Source: an uncultured Alphaproteobacteria bacterium (GTDB lineage Bacteria; Pseudomonadota; Alphaproteobacteria; HIMB59). Taken from it: DNA of 64,000 nt. The position numbers were made by a program, and so were the translations under genes. The DNA is taken from contig CABXVZ010000001.1 in the NCBI GenBank assembly GCA_902515765.1, positions 1 through 64,000 of the forward strand. The letters are read 5' to 3'. Below, piece by piece: positions 34,770 to 45,200 of this stretch. The notes below the pieces were generated by a model that made no database searches, had not been told where the DNA came from, and worked only from the letters and a program-made list of their open reading frames with translations. Each line of letters starts with the position of its first letter. Position 1 is the stretch's first letter.

Positions 34770-37162
34770 TAAGATCTTAACTTAGCATTGAATTTTTGTG
34801 ATGTTTTTTCAATAATATTTTGGTGTACATCTTCTAAATCTTCTTCAGTAAGGGTTTTTTCATCAGACTGTATAGTAATTTTAAAAGTGACACTTTTAAA
34901 ATCATCACCTATTTCGGAAGAGTTGTAGTCGTCAAAAAATTCAACATTTTGGATAAGTTTTTTATCAATACCAGTTAACATTCTATGAACTTCAAATAAA
35001 TTTTGATTTTTTTCGAAGATAAATGAAAAGTCTTTTTCGCTAAATTGAAAACTTGAGTCATGAGTTTTATTTAATTTTTTTTTATACATAGTCTCGATAG
35101 GTAAATTTTCATAAAAGAATTCTAAACCAAATGTATTAGATAATTTTGGAAAATTTTCTAAAACTACAGGATGAATTTTTCCATATCTTGCTATTAATTT
35201 TTTTCCCATATGAAGCTCTGCTGATTGACCTGGATGAAAAAGAATACTTTGAGAACGATCTATATTAAAATTTTTCATATCAAAATTTAGAGAGTTGATT
35301 ATTTTTGAAATGAGTTCAGATAGAGAGAAAAAATCAAACTTATTTATAGGATAATGCTTATTATTGTATTTTTGTATTGATGTGAGTCCAAATAATATAT
35401 TTTCCTGAGATTTTGAGTCATTATAAACAGGACCTAGCTCAAAAACACTTAGGTTTTTAAAACCTTTTTTCCTATTTGCTTCAATTATTTCAAGGTGGTT
35501 GAATAACAATGAACTTCTCATATAGGCATGTTCATCACTAATGGCATTAGATATTTTTAAAGAAGAATCTCCTTTAAGTAAATTATGAGCCCGCTCTGAT
35601 TGAAAAGAAAAACTTATAACTTCACTAAAATTATTTGAAATTAATGTTTTCTTAATTTTTTTGGTAACTGAAAATTTTTTATTATTTAATGAACTTGTTA
35701 CTTTTTCTTTTTCCTCATGGGTGGCATAAGGTGATTTTATTTCAATGTTTTCATAACCTTGGATACGAATGATTTCTTCAACCAAATCTATTGGTTGGAG
35801 TACATCATTTCTCCATGAAGGGACCTCAACAATGCAAGATTTATCTGTAATTTTATTTATTTTAAATAATAAAGATTTTAATATTTTAATTTGAACTTCA
35901 ATTGCTAATTGTAACCCGATAACTTTTTCAAAATAATTAAAATTGTAATCTATGACATGGGTATTCTTATCTAATTTACCTGCACTAGTGTTTTTACTTA
36001 CAGAACCACCACAAATTTTATTTATTAAATACGATGCATATTCTAAACCTTCTTCGATCATTTCTTTATCAAGACCTCGTTCAAAACGATATCTTGCATC
36101 AGAGTTAATACCAAGTTTTCTTCCAGTCTTTGCTACTTGAGAAGGATCAAATAGCGCCACTTCTAAGAAAACATTTTTAGTATTATCTGTACATCCTGTT
36201 TCACTTCCTCCCATAATTCCTGCTATTGCAAGAGGATTATTTTTATCAGCAATAACTGTAACAGCGCTATCTAATTGATATTCTTTTTTATCAAGTGCTT
36301 TAATTTTTTCACCATCATTGGCTTTTCTCATGTTTAAAAGAGAGTCAATTTTATCTGCATCAAAAACGTGAAGTGGTCTACCAATATCTATTGTAATAAA
36401 ATTTGTTATGTCTACTAGAGCATTGATGGGTCTTAGACCAATACTTATAAGTTTGTTTTGAATCCAGTCTGGTGATTTTGAATTAATTATATCCTTGAAA
36501 TAACGACTGATAACATAGTTGCAACTATTACCGTCCTTTTCAATATTCCAACTTATTGGACTCTCAAATTCTAGACTGTCTAACTTTTTATAGTCTAAAG
36601 GCTTGAGGATACCAGCTCCTTTAGCTGCTAAATCCCTAGCTATACCTCTAACCCCAAGACAATCCCCTCTGTTGGGAGTCAATCCTATTTCAAAAACAGG
36701 ATCATTGAGTTCAAGGGCTGTAACCGCGTCCGTGCCATTTGGAAAATCTTTTTTAAGTTCAATAATTCCCTCGTGATCATCGCTTAATTTGAGTTCCCTT
36801 TCTGAAAGTAGCATACCTTCAGATACTTCTCCTCTAATTTTTCCTTTTTTTAGGGTGATTTCAGTTCCAGGAATATACATTCCGTCTTTAGCAAAAATTC
36901 CTTTCATGCCCTCTTTAACATTGGGAGCACCACAAACTACCTGGTATAATTTATCTCCATCATCAACTTTACAAATATTTAATCTATCTGCATTAGGATG
37001 TTTTTTAAATTCTCTGATAGTAGCTACAACAAACTGAGAATATGAAGAATAATCGGAGAGTGCTTCGAGTTCTAAGCCAATATTAGTTAAGGTCTCTCCT
37101 ATCTGGACAGGAGATTGGTTTGTTTTTAAGTGATCGCAAAGCCAGCTATATGAAAATTTCAT
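34769..37162 (-). CDS. pheT: Phenylalanyl-tRNA synthetase, beta subunit
   Basis: A 797-residue class II synthetase subunit with the full domain set. It has an N-terminal tRNA-binding OB domain ([24 protein letters not shown]), the B3/B4 editing part ([16 protein letters not shown]), a B5 domain, a catalytic-like core and the C-terminal anticodon-binding ferredoxin fold ([20 protein letters not shown]). With PheS it forms the alpha2beta2 enzyme that charges tRNA-Phe. It abuts pheS upstream and lepA downstream, each with a one-base overlap. Confidence 0.97.
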   Translation of the reverse strand: MKFSYSWLCDHLKTNQSPVQIGETLTNIGLELEALSDYSSYSQFVVATIREFKKHPNADRLNICKVDDGDKLYQVVCGAPNVKEGMKGIFAKDGMYIPGTEITLKKGKIRGEVSEGMLLSERELKLSDDHEGIIELKKDFPNGTDAVTALELNDPVFEIGLTPNRGDCLGVRGIARDLAAKGAGILKPLDYKKLDSLEFESPISWNIEKDGNSCNYVISRYFKDIINSKSPDWIQNKLISIGLRPINALVDITNFITIDIGRPLHVFDADKIDSLLNMRKANDGEKIKALDKKEYQLDSAVTVIADKNNPLAIAGIMGGSETGCTDNTKNVFLEVALFDPSQVAKTGRKLGINSDARYRFERGLDKEMIEEGLEYASYLINKICGGSVSKNTSAGKLDKNTHVIDYNFNYFEKVIGLQLAIEVQIKILKSLLFKINKITDKSCIVEVPSWRNDVLQPIDLVEEIIRIQGYENIEIKSPYATHEEKEKVTSSLNNKKFSVTKKIKKTLISNNFSEVISFSFQSERAHNLLKGDSSLKISNAISDEHAYMRSSLLFNHLEIIEANRKKGFKNLSVFELGPVYNDSKSQENILFGLTSIQKYNNKHYPINKFDFFSLSELISKIINSLNFDMKNFNIDRSQSILFHPGQSAELHMGKKLIARYGKIHPVVLENFPKLSNTFGLEFFYENLPIETMYKKKLNKTHDSSFQFSEKDFSFIFEKNQNLFEVHRMLTGIDKKLIQNVEFFDDYNSSEIGDDFKSVTFKITIQSDEKTLTEEDLEDVHQNIIEKTSQKFNAKLRS

Positions 37163-38211
37163 TAATATTCACCTAAGCTAAATCCATGTTTAGCCAACCA
37201 ATTTAAATTTCCATTAAAAAATGAACGAATATCTGTTAAACTGTGTTTGAGCATAGTTATTCTGTCTAATCCCATTCCAAATGCAAAACCTTGAAACTTT
37301 GAGGTATCTAGTTTGCAATTTTCTAAAACAACTGGGTTAACCATTCCGCATCCTAAGATTTCAAGCCACTTGTCTCCTTTACCAATTTGTAATTTGTTAT
37401 CAATTATTTCATAAGCAATATCCATTTCAGCAGAGGGTTCTGTGAATGGAAAATAACTTGGTCTAAATCTTACTTTTAAATTTTGGACTTCAAAAAACTG
37501 TTTACAAAATTCAATCAAAGTACCTTTTAAATCTCCCATATTTGCATTTTCATTAATAAATAAACCTTCAACTTGATGAAACATCGGTGAATGAGTAGAG
37601 TCAGAGTCACACCTATACGTCCTACCGGGAGCTATGATTTTTATTGGTGGTTTTTGATTTAACATCGTCCTAATTTGGACTGGACTAGTGTGAGTTCTCA
37701 ACACAAGAGGTTTACCTTTCTCATCTCTATCTGAAATATAAAAAGTATCTTGCATCTCTCTTGCAGGATGATCCTCCGGTATATTTAGAGCAGAAAAATT
37801 AAAAAAGTCTGTCTCTATATCGGGGCCTTCTGCAATGGTATAACCCATAGATCCAAAGATAGAAACAACATCATCAAAAGTTTTAGAGATAGGATGGACT
37901 TTAGCTGCTGAAACCCCTGGAGGAGGGAAAGTAATATCTAAAAATTCTGTATTTAATTTAGAGTTAATATCTAATGTTTTGAGATCTTTTAGCTTAACTT
38001 CAAAAAGTGCCTGAACTTTTTCCCTTAAAAGATTTATTTCAGCTCCTTTAGATTTCTTTTCATCTAAAGATAGGTCTTTTAGAGACTTTAGGAGTTCAGT
38101 AATTCTTCCTTTTTTTCCTAAATATGTAACTTTAACAATTTGTAACGCTTCTTGCGAACTAGCTAGTTCAATTTCTTTAGTTACATCTTGAAGGACTTTT
38201 TGATTGTCCAT
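37162..38211 (-). CDS. pheS: Phenylalanyl-tRNA synthetase, alpha subunit
   Basis: A 349-residue catalytic subunit. An N-terminal coiled coil of about 90 residues (containing VTYLGKKGRITELLKSLK) contacts tRNA. Class II motif 2 is FHQVEGLFIN, and PFTEPSAEMDI and GMGLDRITML (motif 3) form the active site, the latter ending in arginine. It activates phenylalanine with ATP. It lies 8 bases after rplT in the classic order infC-rpmI-rplT-pheS-pheT. Confidence 0.97.
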   Translation of the reverse strand: MDNQKVLQDVTKEIELASSQEALQIVKVTYLGKKGRITELLKSLKDLSLDEKKSKGAEINLLREKVQALFEVKLKDLKTLDINSKLNTEFLDITFPPPGVSAAKVHPISKTFDDVVSIFGSMGYTIAEGPDIETDFFNFSALNIPEDHPAREMQDTFYISDRDEKGKPLVLRTHTSPVQIRTMLNQKPPIKIIAPGRTYRCDSDSTHSPMFHQVEGLFINENANMGDLKGTLIEFCKQFFEVQNLKVRFRPSYFPFTEPSAEMDIAYEIIDNKLQIGKGDKWLEILGCGMVNPVVLENCKLDTSKFQGFAFGMGLDRITMLKHSLTDIRSFFNGNLNWLAKHGFSLGEY

Positions 38212-38219
38212 TTTTAATT

Positions 38220-38579
38220 CTAGCTTGCTAAAGTAGCTTTGGCCTTTTCTACGATAGATTTAAAAGCCACAGGTTCGTGAAAAGCAATTTCTGATAAAAT
38301 CTTTCGATTGATTTCAATATTTGCTTTTTTTAATCCATCAATAAATTTTGCATATGTAATACCATGTTCTCTTACACCTGCATTAATTCTTTGGATCCAC
38401 AGACCTCTAAAATCTCTTTTCTTATTCCTTCTATCGCGGTAAGCATATTGGAGAGCTTTGTCCATACTCTGGGTAGCAACTCTATAAACATTTTTTCTTC
38501 TACCTCGATGACCTTTAGTAAATTCAAAAACTTTTTTGTGTTTGGCTCTTGCCGTTACACCTCTTTTAACTCTTGGCAT
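38220..38579 (-). CDS. rplT: 50S ribosomal protein L20
   Basis: A 119-residue basic protein that nucleates 50S assembly on 23S r[20 protein letters not shown] and [13 protein letters not shown] are typical of the extended N-terminal tail, with [21 protein letters not shown] in the globular core. In other bacteria L20 represses its own rpmI-rplT mRNA. The upstream spacer has GGGAGAG as a ribosome-binding site. Confidence 0.98.
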   Translation of the reverse strand: MPRVKRGVTARAKHKKVFEFTKGHRGRRKNVYRVATQSMDKALQYAYRDRRNKKRDFRGLWIQRINAGVREHGITYAKFIDGLKKANIEINRKILSEIAFHEPVAFKSIVEKAKATLAS

Positions 38580-38599
38580 TGATTTTCTCTCTCCCTAAA

Positions 38600-38800
38600 C
38601 TATTTTCCATATGGCATCATAGACTCTACAATTATAGATGCTGACTTTGATAAAACTCTTGTACCTTTAGAATTACGAATAAAAGAGTTAGTTCTTTTAG
38701 ACATGCCGTGTCTTTTACCAACACTGCCTACAACTAATTTTCCTGAAGAGGAAGTTTTAAAGCGTTTCTTCACGCTACTTTTCGTTTTTAATTTGGGCAT
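38600..38800 (-). CDS. rpmI: 50S ribosomal protein L35
   Basis: A 66-residue basic ribosomal protein. [15 protein letters not shown] and the RHGMSKR segment are diagnostic. An AAGGAG site lies just before the ATG (see the separate entry), so the start is secure. It lies between infC and rplT, 20 bases upstream of the latter. Confidence 0.97.
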   Translation of the reverse strand: MPKLKTKSSVKKRFKTSSSGKLVVGSVGKRHGMSKRTNSFIRNSKGTRVLSKSASIIVESMMPYGK

Positions 38801-38805
38801 TTTAT

Positions 38806-38811
38806 CTCCTT
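38806..38811 (-). promoter_or_regulatory. Ribosome-binding site of rpmI
   Basis: AAGGAG on the minus strand, five bases before the rpmI ATG. Confidence 0.75.
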
Positions 38812-38838
38812 ATTTATTGAGTTAAGTGTAATAATCTT

Positions 38839-38876
38839 GAGGCATACCCATAAACAAGCCTCTTTGATTAATGAGG
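38839..38876 (-). promoter_or_regulatory. Possible switching leader between infC and rpmI
   Basis: In the 96-base gap the minus strand reads CCTC, then GAGGC, then GCCTC. The middle GAGGC can pair with either flank, giving two mutually exclusive hairpins ahead of the rpmI ribosome-binding site. L20 and IF3 feedback on this operon is known in other bacteria. The stems are only 4-5 bases, so this is tentative. Confidence 0.3.
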
Positions 38877-38896
38877 TCAATTAAATAGCATATATT

Positions 38897-39442
38897 TTAT
38901 TTAGGTGCAACAACGAGGAATGCTTGTCTTCCCTCAATTTTGGGTTCCATCTCGACACGAATAAGGTCTTCCAAGTCCATTTTAACTCTCTTTAACATAT
39001 CAATTCCCAGGTTAGAGTGTTCCATTTCTCTTCCTTTAAAACGAAGACTGAATTTAACCCTGTTACCCTCTTTGATAAATTTTTGAGCATTTTTTATTTT
39101 TACTTGATAATCATGGACTCCGGTACCAGGTCTAAGCTTAAGCTCTTTGGTTTCTATAACTTTTTGTTTTTTCTTGGCTTCATTCTTTTTTTTCTGTTCT
39201 TGATACTTGAATTTTCCATAGTCAACTATTTTACATACAGGTGGTTTATTATTTGGAGCTATTTCCACGAGATCTAGTCCTCTACCTTGGGCTATATCAA
39301 TCGCCTCATTTTTTTTCATAACACCTAGTTGTTCACCATCATCCATAATTACTCTAACCTCTTCGGATGATATAAAATTATTTATTTTATGGAGGTCTCT
39401 TTTGCCACGAAAATTAAAGTTTCTATTAAAAGGTTTATTCAA
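38897..39442 (-). CDS. infC: Translation initiation factor IF-3
   Basis: A 181-residue IF-3 that keeps 30S subunits free and checks the start codon. The N-domain has VRVIMDDGEQLGV and VEIAPNNKPPVCKIVDYGKF, and the C-domain has KELKLRPGTGVHDYQVK and VKFSLRFKGREMEH. The first 25 residues are a basic, poorly conserved extension. An ATG start is used rather than the rare codons (AUU) that give infC autoregulation in E. coli; no Shine-Dalgarno is seen. Confidence 0.96.
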   Translation of the reverse strand: MNKPFNRNFNFRGKRDLHKINNFISSEEVRVIMDDGEQLGVMKKNEAIDIAQGRGLDLVEIAPNNKPPVCKIVDYGKFKYQEQKKKNEAKKKQKVIETKELKLRPGTGVHDYQVKIKNAQKFIKEGNRVKFSLRFKGREMEHSNLGIDMLKRVKMDLEDLIRVEMEPKIEGRQAFLVVAPK

Positions 39443-39557
39443 GATATCAAAGGAAAAATAAAAAAAAAGAAATTAGCAAATAAGAGTACCCAAAGGATTT
39501 GTTTTAAAAAACATTAAAGGATTATTAACAAACATAAGATAATTGTAAATATAAAAT

Positions 39558-40463
39558 TTAAATTATTTGTTCAATTTTTTCTAATACTTGCTCAGTTTTT
39601 ATACTTTTTACATCCTCAGCGAATATTTTATGAACATTATCTCCTAAGGGGTAACAAGATTTAGATATCTTGTTATCATTAGCCAACCATATCAAGTGTT
39701 TATTGCTCAATCCTGCTATATGGGCAGGACCAGTATCATTGCTTATTATAAGATCTGAGCCTAAACAAAGATCCAAAAAAACATCAATTTTAGATTCATT
39801 TATTTTGTTTTGAGCACGAGGACATAATTTAATTATTTCATTTATATCATCAATATCTAATTGTGAGCCAGTTAAGTAGACATCTAATTTCTTGTCAATT
39901 AAGTGTTTTGCTATTTTAGCAAATTTTTGGGTTGGCCATTTTTTATAACTTCCAGTTTTAGAAGCTCCTGGAATCATAATAACAAAATTATTTTCATAGG
40001 TTTTTTTTACAGACATCCAACTCAAATCAGGAGAAAAATATTTATGGATATTTAAATTGCTTAACTGATCTTTATGATTTTGTGTAATATGTTGAATACC
40101 TAATTTCTGTTGCTGATATTTAATATTAGAAAATTTTCTTGCAGAAAGAATTTGGGTATTTGTAAAAACTCTTGCAAATAAATGATAAATTTGAGTTCTA
40201 TTAGAATTTTGTAAGTCAACTACTAGATCAAACTTATTTTTTTTAATGATTTTTAAATAGTTAATAATTGATTGAACTATACTTGATCTATTATCTATAA
40301 GAATTTCCTTAACATAGGGGAGTTTAATAAAAATATTTTTGTAGTTAGACTGAGTAAGAAGATATAATTCATCATTTGGATAGTGATAATTTAATGTTTT
40401 TATAGCTCCAAATGATAGTACTAAATCTCCAAGTGACCCGTGTTTAATAATTAGGATTTTCAT
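39558..40463 (-). CDS. Glycosyltransferase family 9 (heptosyltransferase-like)
   Basis: A 301-residue GT-B protein. KILIIKHGSLGDLVLSFGAI is the heptosyltransferase N-terminal motif; PGASKTGSYKKWP and ISNDTGPAHIAGLSNKHLIWL form the ADP-sugar site. It is likely an LPS inner-core transferase. It overlaps the upstream GT4 gene by one base, so the two form an LPS unit. It differs from the GT9 at 32 kb, so two transfer steps are probably covered. Confidence 0.88.
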   Translation of the reverse strand: MKILIIKHGSLGDLVLSFGAIKTLNYHYPNDELYLLTQSNYKNIFIKLPYVKEILIDNRSSIVQSIINYLKIIKKNKFDLVVDLQNSNRTQIYHLFARVFTNTQILSARKFSNIKYQQQKLGIQHITQNHKDQLSNLNIHKYFSPDLSWMSVKKTYENNFVIMIPGASKTGSYKKWPTQKFAKIAKHLIDKKLDVYLTGSQLDIDDINEIIKLCPRAQNKINESKIDVFLDLCLGSDLIISNDTGPAHIAGLSNKHLIWLANDNKISKSCYPLGDNVHKIFAEDVKSIKTEQVLEKIEQII

Positions 40464-41563
40464 TAATTAAAGTTTGTTAAGTAAACTTCTAAAGTTTTTT
40501 TACACATTTTTTCTGAACTATAATTTTTATAAACAAAATTTCTACTTTTTTGGATTATGTTGGCATAATTATCAATTGCATATTTAAATGATTTTACAAA
40601 AGAAGTATAAGAACTAACATCAAATAAAAGTTTCTTATCAAATTTAAGGAGTTGTTCCTTAGTTCCACCAATATTTGGAGCTAATACTGGTTTTTTCATA
40701 GATAGTGACTCTGAAATTGTTCTCCCAAATCCCTCCGGTCTAGTTGAGCAATTAATAACAATAAAACTATCATCGTATAATTTTTTTATATCTAAGGTTG
40801 GTTTTTCAAATAAAACAAATTTAGTAAGATTTAAATTTTTTATAAGTATATCAATTCTTTTTTCATATTTTGATTGATGAGATGAAATAAATACAAGCTT
40901 AAATTCATCTTTTAGATTGAATTCTTTTTTAATATAAAACTTAAGAAGATTATCGTGGCCCTTCCAACTGGATATGCGAGAAGGTAATAAGATTTTTTTA
41001 ATTTTATCTTTTTTTTTATTGGAACTTGAGGGTTGAAAGTAATCTGTGTCAATACCTCTAGGAATAACAAAGAGGTTATTTTTATTAGAATATTTATTTA
41101 CATAAGAATTTTTTACAAAGTTGGAATTAAATATGACACTATTGCCCTTAAGTAAAAAACCGTTATACCAGTCCTTTAGCAAGAACCCTGGTTTATACTT
41201 ATTATGAACACTCGTAACTATTGTAATATTCAGATTTCTCAAAAAATTAATTAAAAAAAAAGCTGGGGCTCTAGAAGAAATATGAACTAAATTTATACCT
41301 TTATTATATATAATTTTTTTTAGAGCAATTTTTATTTTATATTGATCAAATATGTTTTTGAATTTTAAGTTTTCAAGATAAATTATATTTAAACTTTTAT
41401 CTCTAATGTTATTCTTGCTTATCTCACACAATATATAATTTTTAATTTTCTTTTTACTCAAATACTTTGATATATCTCTTGAGCCTGTCTCTACCCCCCC
41501 TATTCCCATCGTTGGAATAATTTGTAAACAGACTAAGTTTTTTATATTCTTTTGATATGTCAA
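40463..41563 (-). CDS. Glycosyltransferase family 4 (GT-B)
   Basis: A 366-residue glycosyltransferase. IPTMGIGGVETGSRDIS is the N-terminal acceptor loop, VIPRGIDTDYFQP the linker region, and RPEGFGRTISESLSMKKPVLAPNIGGTKEQL the C-terminal sugar-nucleotide site with the EX7E pattern. It probably builds LPS core. The start appears to be TTG at 41563; its first codons overlap those of the divergent hydrolase gene by 7 bases, which is unusual. A shorter product from a later start would lose the first strand. Confidence 0.87.
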   Translation of the reverse strand: MTYQKNIKNLVCLQIIPTMGIGGVETGSRDISKYLSKKKIKNYILCEISKNNIRDKSLNIIYLENLKFKNIFDQYKIKIALKKIIYNKGINLVHISSRAPAFFLINFLRNLNITIVTSVHNKYKPGFLLKDWYNGFLLKGNSVIFNSNFVKNSYVNKYSNKNNLFVIPRGIDTDYFQPSSSNKKKDKIKKILLPSRISSWKGHDNLLKFYIKKEFNLKDEFKLVFISSHQSKYEKRIDILIKNLNLTKFVLFEKPTLDIKKLYDDSFIVINCSTRPEGFGRTISESLSMKKPVLAPNIGGTKEQLLKFDKKLLFDVSSYTSFVKSFKYAIDNYANIIQKSRNFVYKNYSSEKMCKKTLEVYLTNFN

Positions 41564-42282
41564 GATTCAATTACTTCATTAAAGGTAATACCAAAATAGC
41601 TTATAGATATAACAAAAGAAGTAAAAAAAGTTTGATATTTATCCATGGGCTGATGTCGGATATGAATGGAAAAAAATCAATTTTTTTTAATAATTATTGC
41701 AGAAAAATGAATATTTCTTTTTTGTGTTTTGATTTTAGAGGCCATGGAAAATCAAGCGGTAATTTTACTGATTTTGGGATAGGTGATTGGTTTAGAGATT
41801 TAAAAAGTCTGCTTAAATATTTAAATATAAATCAATCCATATTAGTTGGGAGCAGTATGGGGGGTTGGATTGCAATTTTATATGCCTTAAATTATCCTAA
41901 AAAAGTATCTAAATTAATTGGTATAGCGCCGGCGCCAGATTTTACAAAGGAGTTAATTTGGAAATCACTTAATTCTAAAGAAAAGGAAAAGATTAAATCT
42001 AATAAGATAGTTACAAAAAAAGTTAGTAATAATTTTTCTTATTCCTACTCTCCTAAATTATTTATAAATAGTAAAAATTTTTTTATTAAAGATATTAAAA
42101 AAAAATATAATGGACAAACCATTTTCTTTCATGGAGGTCAGGACCAATCTGTACCACATAACTATAATGATAGATTTTTTAAAAATTCTACTTTTTTAAA
42201 TTTAACTAGTATAACTTTGAAAAATGCTGATCATAGCATGTCAGATAAAGTAAGTTTAAACTCTATAATTAAATATTTTTAA
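41557..42282 (+). CDS. Alpha/beta hydrolase
   Basis: A 241-residue serine hydrolase. IFIHGLMSDMNG is the oxyanion loop, VGSSMGGWIAI holds the nucleophile serine, and Asp in HGGQDQSVP and His in NADHSMSD complete the triad. FDFRGHGKSSGNF is a typical second-strand motif. No signal peptide, so cytosolic; substrate unknown. It resembles small carboxylesterases and the BioH/YfhR-like group. It is divergent from GT4 and convergent with gltB, with four-base overlap at the stops. Confidence 0.83.
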   Translation: MSRFNYFIKGNTKIAYRYNKRSKKSLIFIHGLMSDMNGKKSIFFNNYCRKMNISFLCFDFRGHGKSSGNFTDFGIGDWFRDLKSLLKYLNINQSILVGSSMGGWIAILYALNYPKKVSKLIGIAPAPDFTKELIWKSLNSKEKEKIKSNKIVTKKVSNNFSYSYSPKLFINSKNFFIKDIKKKYNGQTIFFHGGQDQSVPHNYNDRFFKNSTFLNLTSITLKNADHSMSDKVSLNSIIKYF

Positions 42283-45200
42283 GCAATTTTGTGCTGTTCA
42301 ATCACAGGATAATTCAATTTATCAACTACCTCATTAGGAACAACATGGATAAACTTTGAAATTTCTTGCTCAAAGTTTTCAATTATGTAGGAGGCTCTTT
42401 TAGATTTTGTCTCTTTACTAAAGTTAGTCAAAAGTTTAAATAAATATTTCTTCCAATTTTCGTCCAATATTTGGTATGATTGAATGGTTTCCTTATTCAT
42501 CATCTCAATAAGATTTTTTTGATCAGAATATATAAATGCTGATCCTCCAGTCATACCAGCTCCAAAATTATCTCCAATATTTCCTAAAATAACAACTTCT
42601 CCACCGGTCATATACTCACATCCGTTAGCACCACATCCTTCAACAATAGCCAATGCTCCTGAATTTCGTACACAAAATCTATCTCCTGCTTGTCCAGATG
42701 CAAATAAAGTTCCAGCTGTAGCGCCATATAGGGTAACATTTCCGATGATAACATTTTCATGGCTTGGTTGGTTGAATGAATTTCTAGGTTGAACAATTAT
42801 TTTTCCACCAGAAAGGCCCTTTCCAACATAATCATTAGAATCTCCGAAAACCCTAAGTGTTAAACCTTTCACAGCGAATGCCCCAAGAGAATTTCCACCA
42901 GAGCCTCTTAATTTTAGGGTGACATGATCTTCTGAAAGGGAGTTCATTCCATAATGACGAGTAATAAAAGAAGATATTTTTGTTCCTATAGTCCTTAGTG
43001 TATTTTGAATGTTATAAGTAAGTTCTATTTTTTGACCTGATTGAATAAACTCTTTTCCATCTTTTTCAAATAGATCATCAAGGGTTTTTGGAACTTCATT
43101 TCTTTTTTTCTCCGAGTGATAGTCATAAATCTTTCCATCGTCTATTTTTGTTAAAATTGGATTTAGATCTAAATTATCTAGATCGCTGGAACCATAGTGA
43201 GCTTGTGATAAAAGTTCTGTTTTTCCAATAACATCTTTTAAAGATGAGTAACCCAATGAAGCTAAGATCTCCCTAACCTCTTCTGCTATAAATGAAAATA
43301 GATTAATTACCTTTTCAGGAGTTCCACCAAATTTTTCTCTTAACTCTTCATCTTGGGTGCATACACCTACGGGACAGGTATTAGAATGGCACTGTCTGAC
43401 CATGATACAACCCATAGCAACTAAAGAAGCAGTACCAATTCCATATTCTTCTGCTCCAAGAATAGCCGCCTTAACTATATCTTGACCTGTTTTTATTCCA
43501 CCATCTGTTCTAAGAATTACTTTATCTCTTAAACCATTCAATGATAAGAGTTGATGTACTTCACTAATTCCTAACTCCCACGGAAGTCCAACATACTTAA
43601 TACTGGATTGAGGGCTCGCTCCTGTTCCACCGGAGTGTCCAGATACTAAAATCACATCCGCTTTAGCTTTAGCCACTCCAGCAGCCACAGTTCCAATACC
43701 TGACTGGGCAACTAATTTTACACATACTTTAGCTACTGGGTTGATTTGTTTAAGGTCATAGATAAGTTGAGCCAAATCTTCAATTGAATAGATATCATGA
43801 TGAGGAGGTGGACTAATAAGAGTAACACCCTTGGTACTATGTCTAAGTTTGGCAATTAAATCGGTCACTTTGAAACCAGGAAGTTGCCCCCCTTCTCCAG
43901 GTTTAGCTCCTTGGGCTATTTTAATTTCAATTTCTGAACAATTATTTAAATATTCTGCTGTTACTCCAAACCTTCCACTGGCTACTTGTTTAATTGAAGA
44001 ACTTGGGTTATCTCCATTTTGTAATTTATTATATCTAGCAGAGTCTTCTCCACCCTCACCACTATCAGACTTAGAGCCAATTCTATTCATAGCTACAGCG
44101 AGTGTCTGGTGTGCTTCGGGACTAAGGGCACCTAGAGAAATACCGGGAGAAACAAAGCTCTTTCTAATTTCAGAAATACTTTGGACAGCATCGAGTTTAA
44201 GAACTTGTTGGGATTCATTAAATTTAAGAAGGTCTCTGATATGAATGGGTTTTGTATTATATATTCTTTTAGTGTAATTTTTATAAAGGTTGTATGAGTC
44301 TCGTGTTACAGCCTCTTGGAGCATATGGATAGAAACACCCTCGTAGGCATGCGTTTCACTGTTAGCTCTAAAACGAAATTCGCCACCAATATCCAGAACT
44401 GCACTACTTCCCTTAAAAGATAATTCATGCTGTTTTCTGTATCTTTTTTCTAAACCTTCTAGTCCAATACCAGAAATTCTTGAGGGCATCCCTGGAAAAA
44501 AACTCTCAACCATACTACGACTAAGACCTATTATCTCTAAATTCCTTCCCCCACGGTAAGAACTAATAATTGAAATACCCATTTTGCTGATAATTTTTCT
44601 AAGACCTTTCTCGATAGCTTTCTTTAAGTTGTGTAAAAGTTTCGGATACTCAATATTTTTATAAATATTTTTATTTAACCTATCACAAACTATTTTTTCA
44701 ATAAGAGAGGCGTTGACGGTGGTTGCTCCCACACCAATTAGTACTGCAAAATAATGAACATCAAAACATTCTAAGGAAGATACGTTCAGTGAAGTAAAAG
44801 TTCTTAAATTGTTTTTAATTAAATAGCTATGAACCGCACTTGTAGCTAAAATCATGGGAAGTGCGATTCTATCTTTATCTATGTTTTTATCAGATATTAT
44901 TAGATGCTGAGTGCCAGATCTAACTGCTTGTTCTGCCTCTGAACAGACTCTTTGTATTTCATTTAGAAAATTAGTATGGTCGTTAATATCGTAGGTACAA
45001 TCTATTTCAGTAGTGTATTCACCAAGATGCTCTTTTAGGGTTTCAATTTCGTTATCAAGTAGTACAGGACTTTCTAAAAGGACAAGATTACATTGCTCTG
45101 AGTCTTCCTCAACAATATTACCTAAATTTCCAAGTCTGGTCTTAAGGCTCATTACAACCTGTTCTCTTAAGCTGTCTATAGGTGGGTTTGTAACTTGGCT

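Noticed and set aside
43831-44244. 137-residue ORF on the plus strand
   Set aside because: Antisense shadow inside gltB, which is conserved throughout in its own frame.
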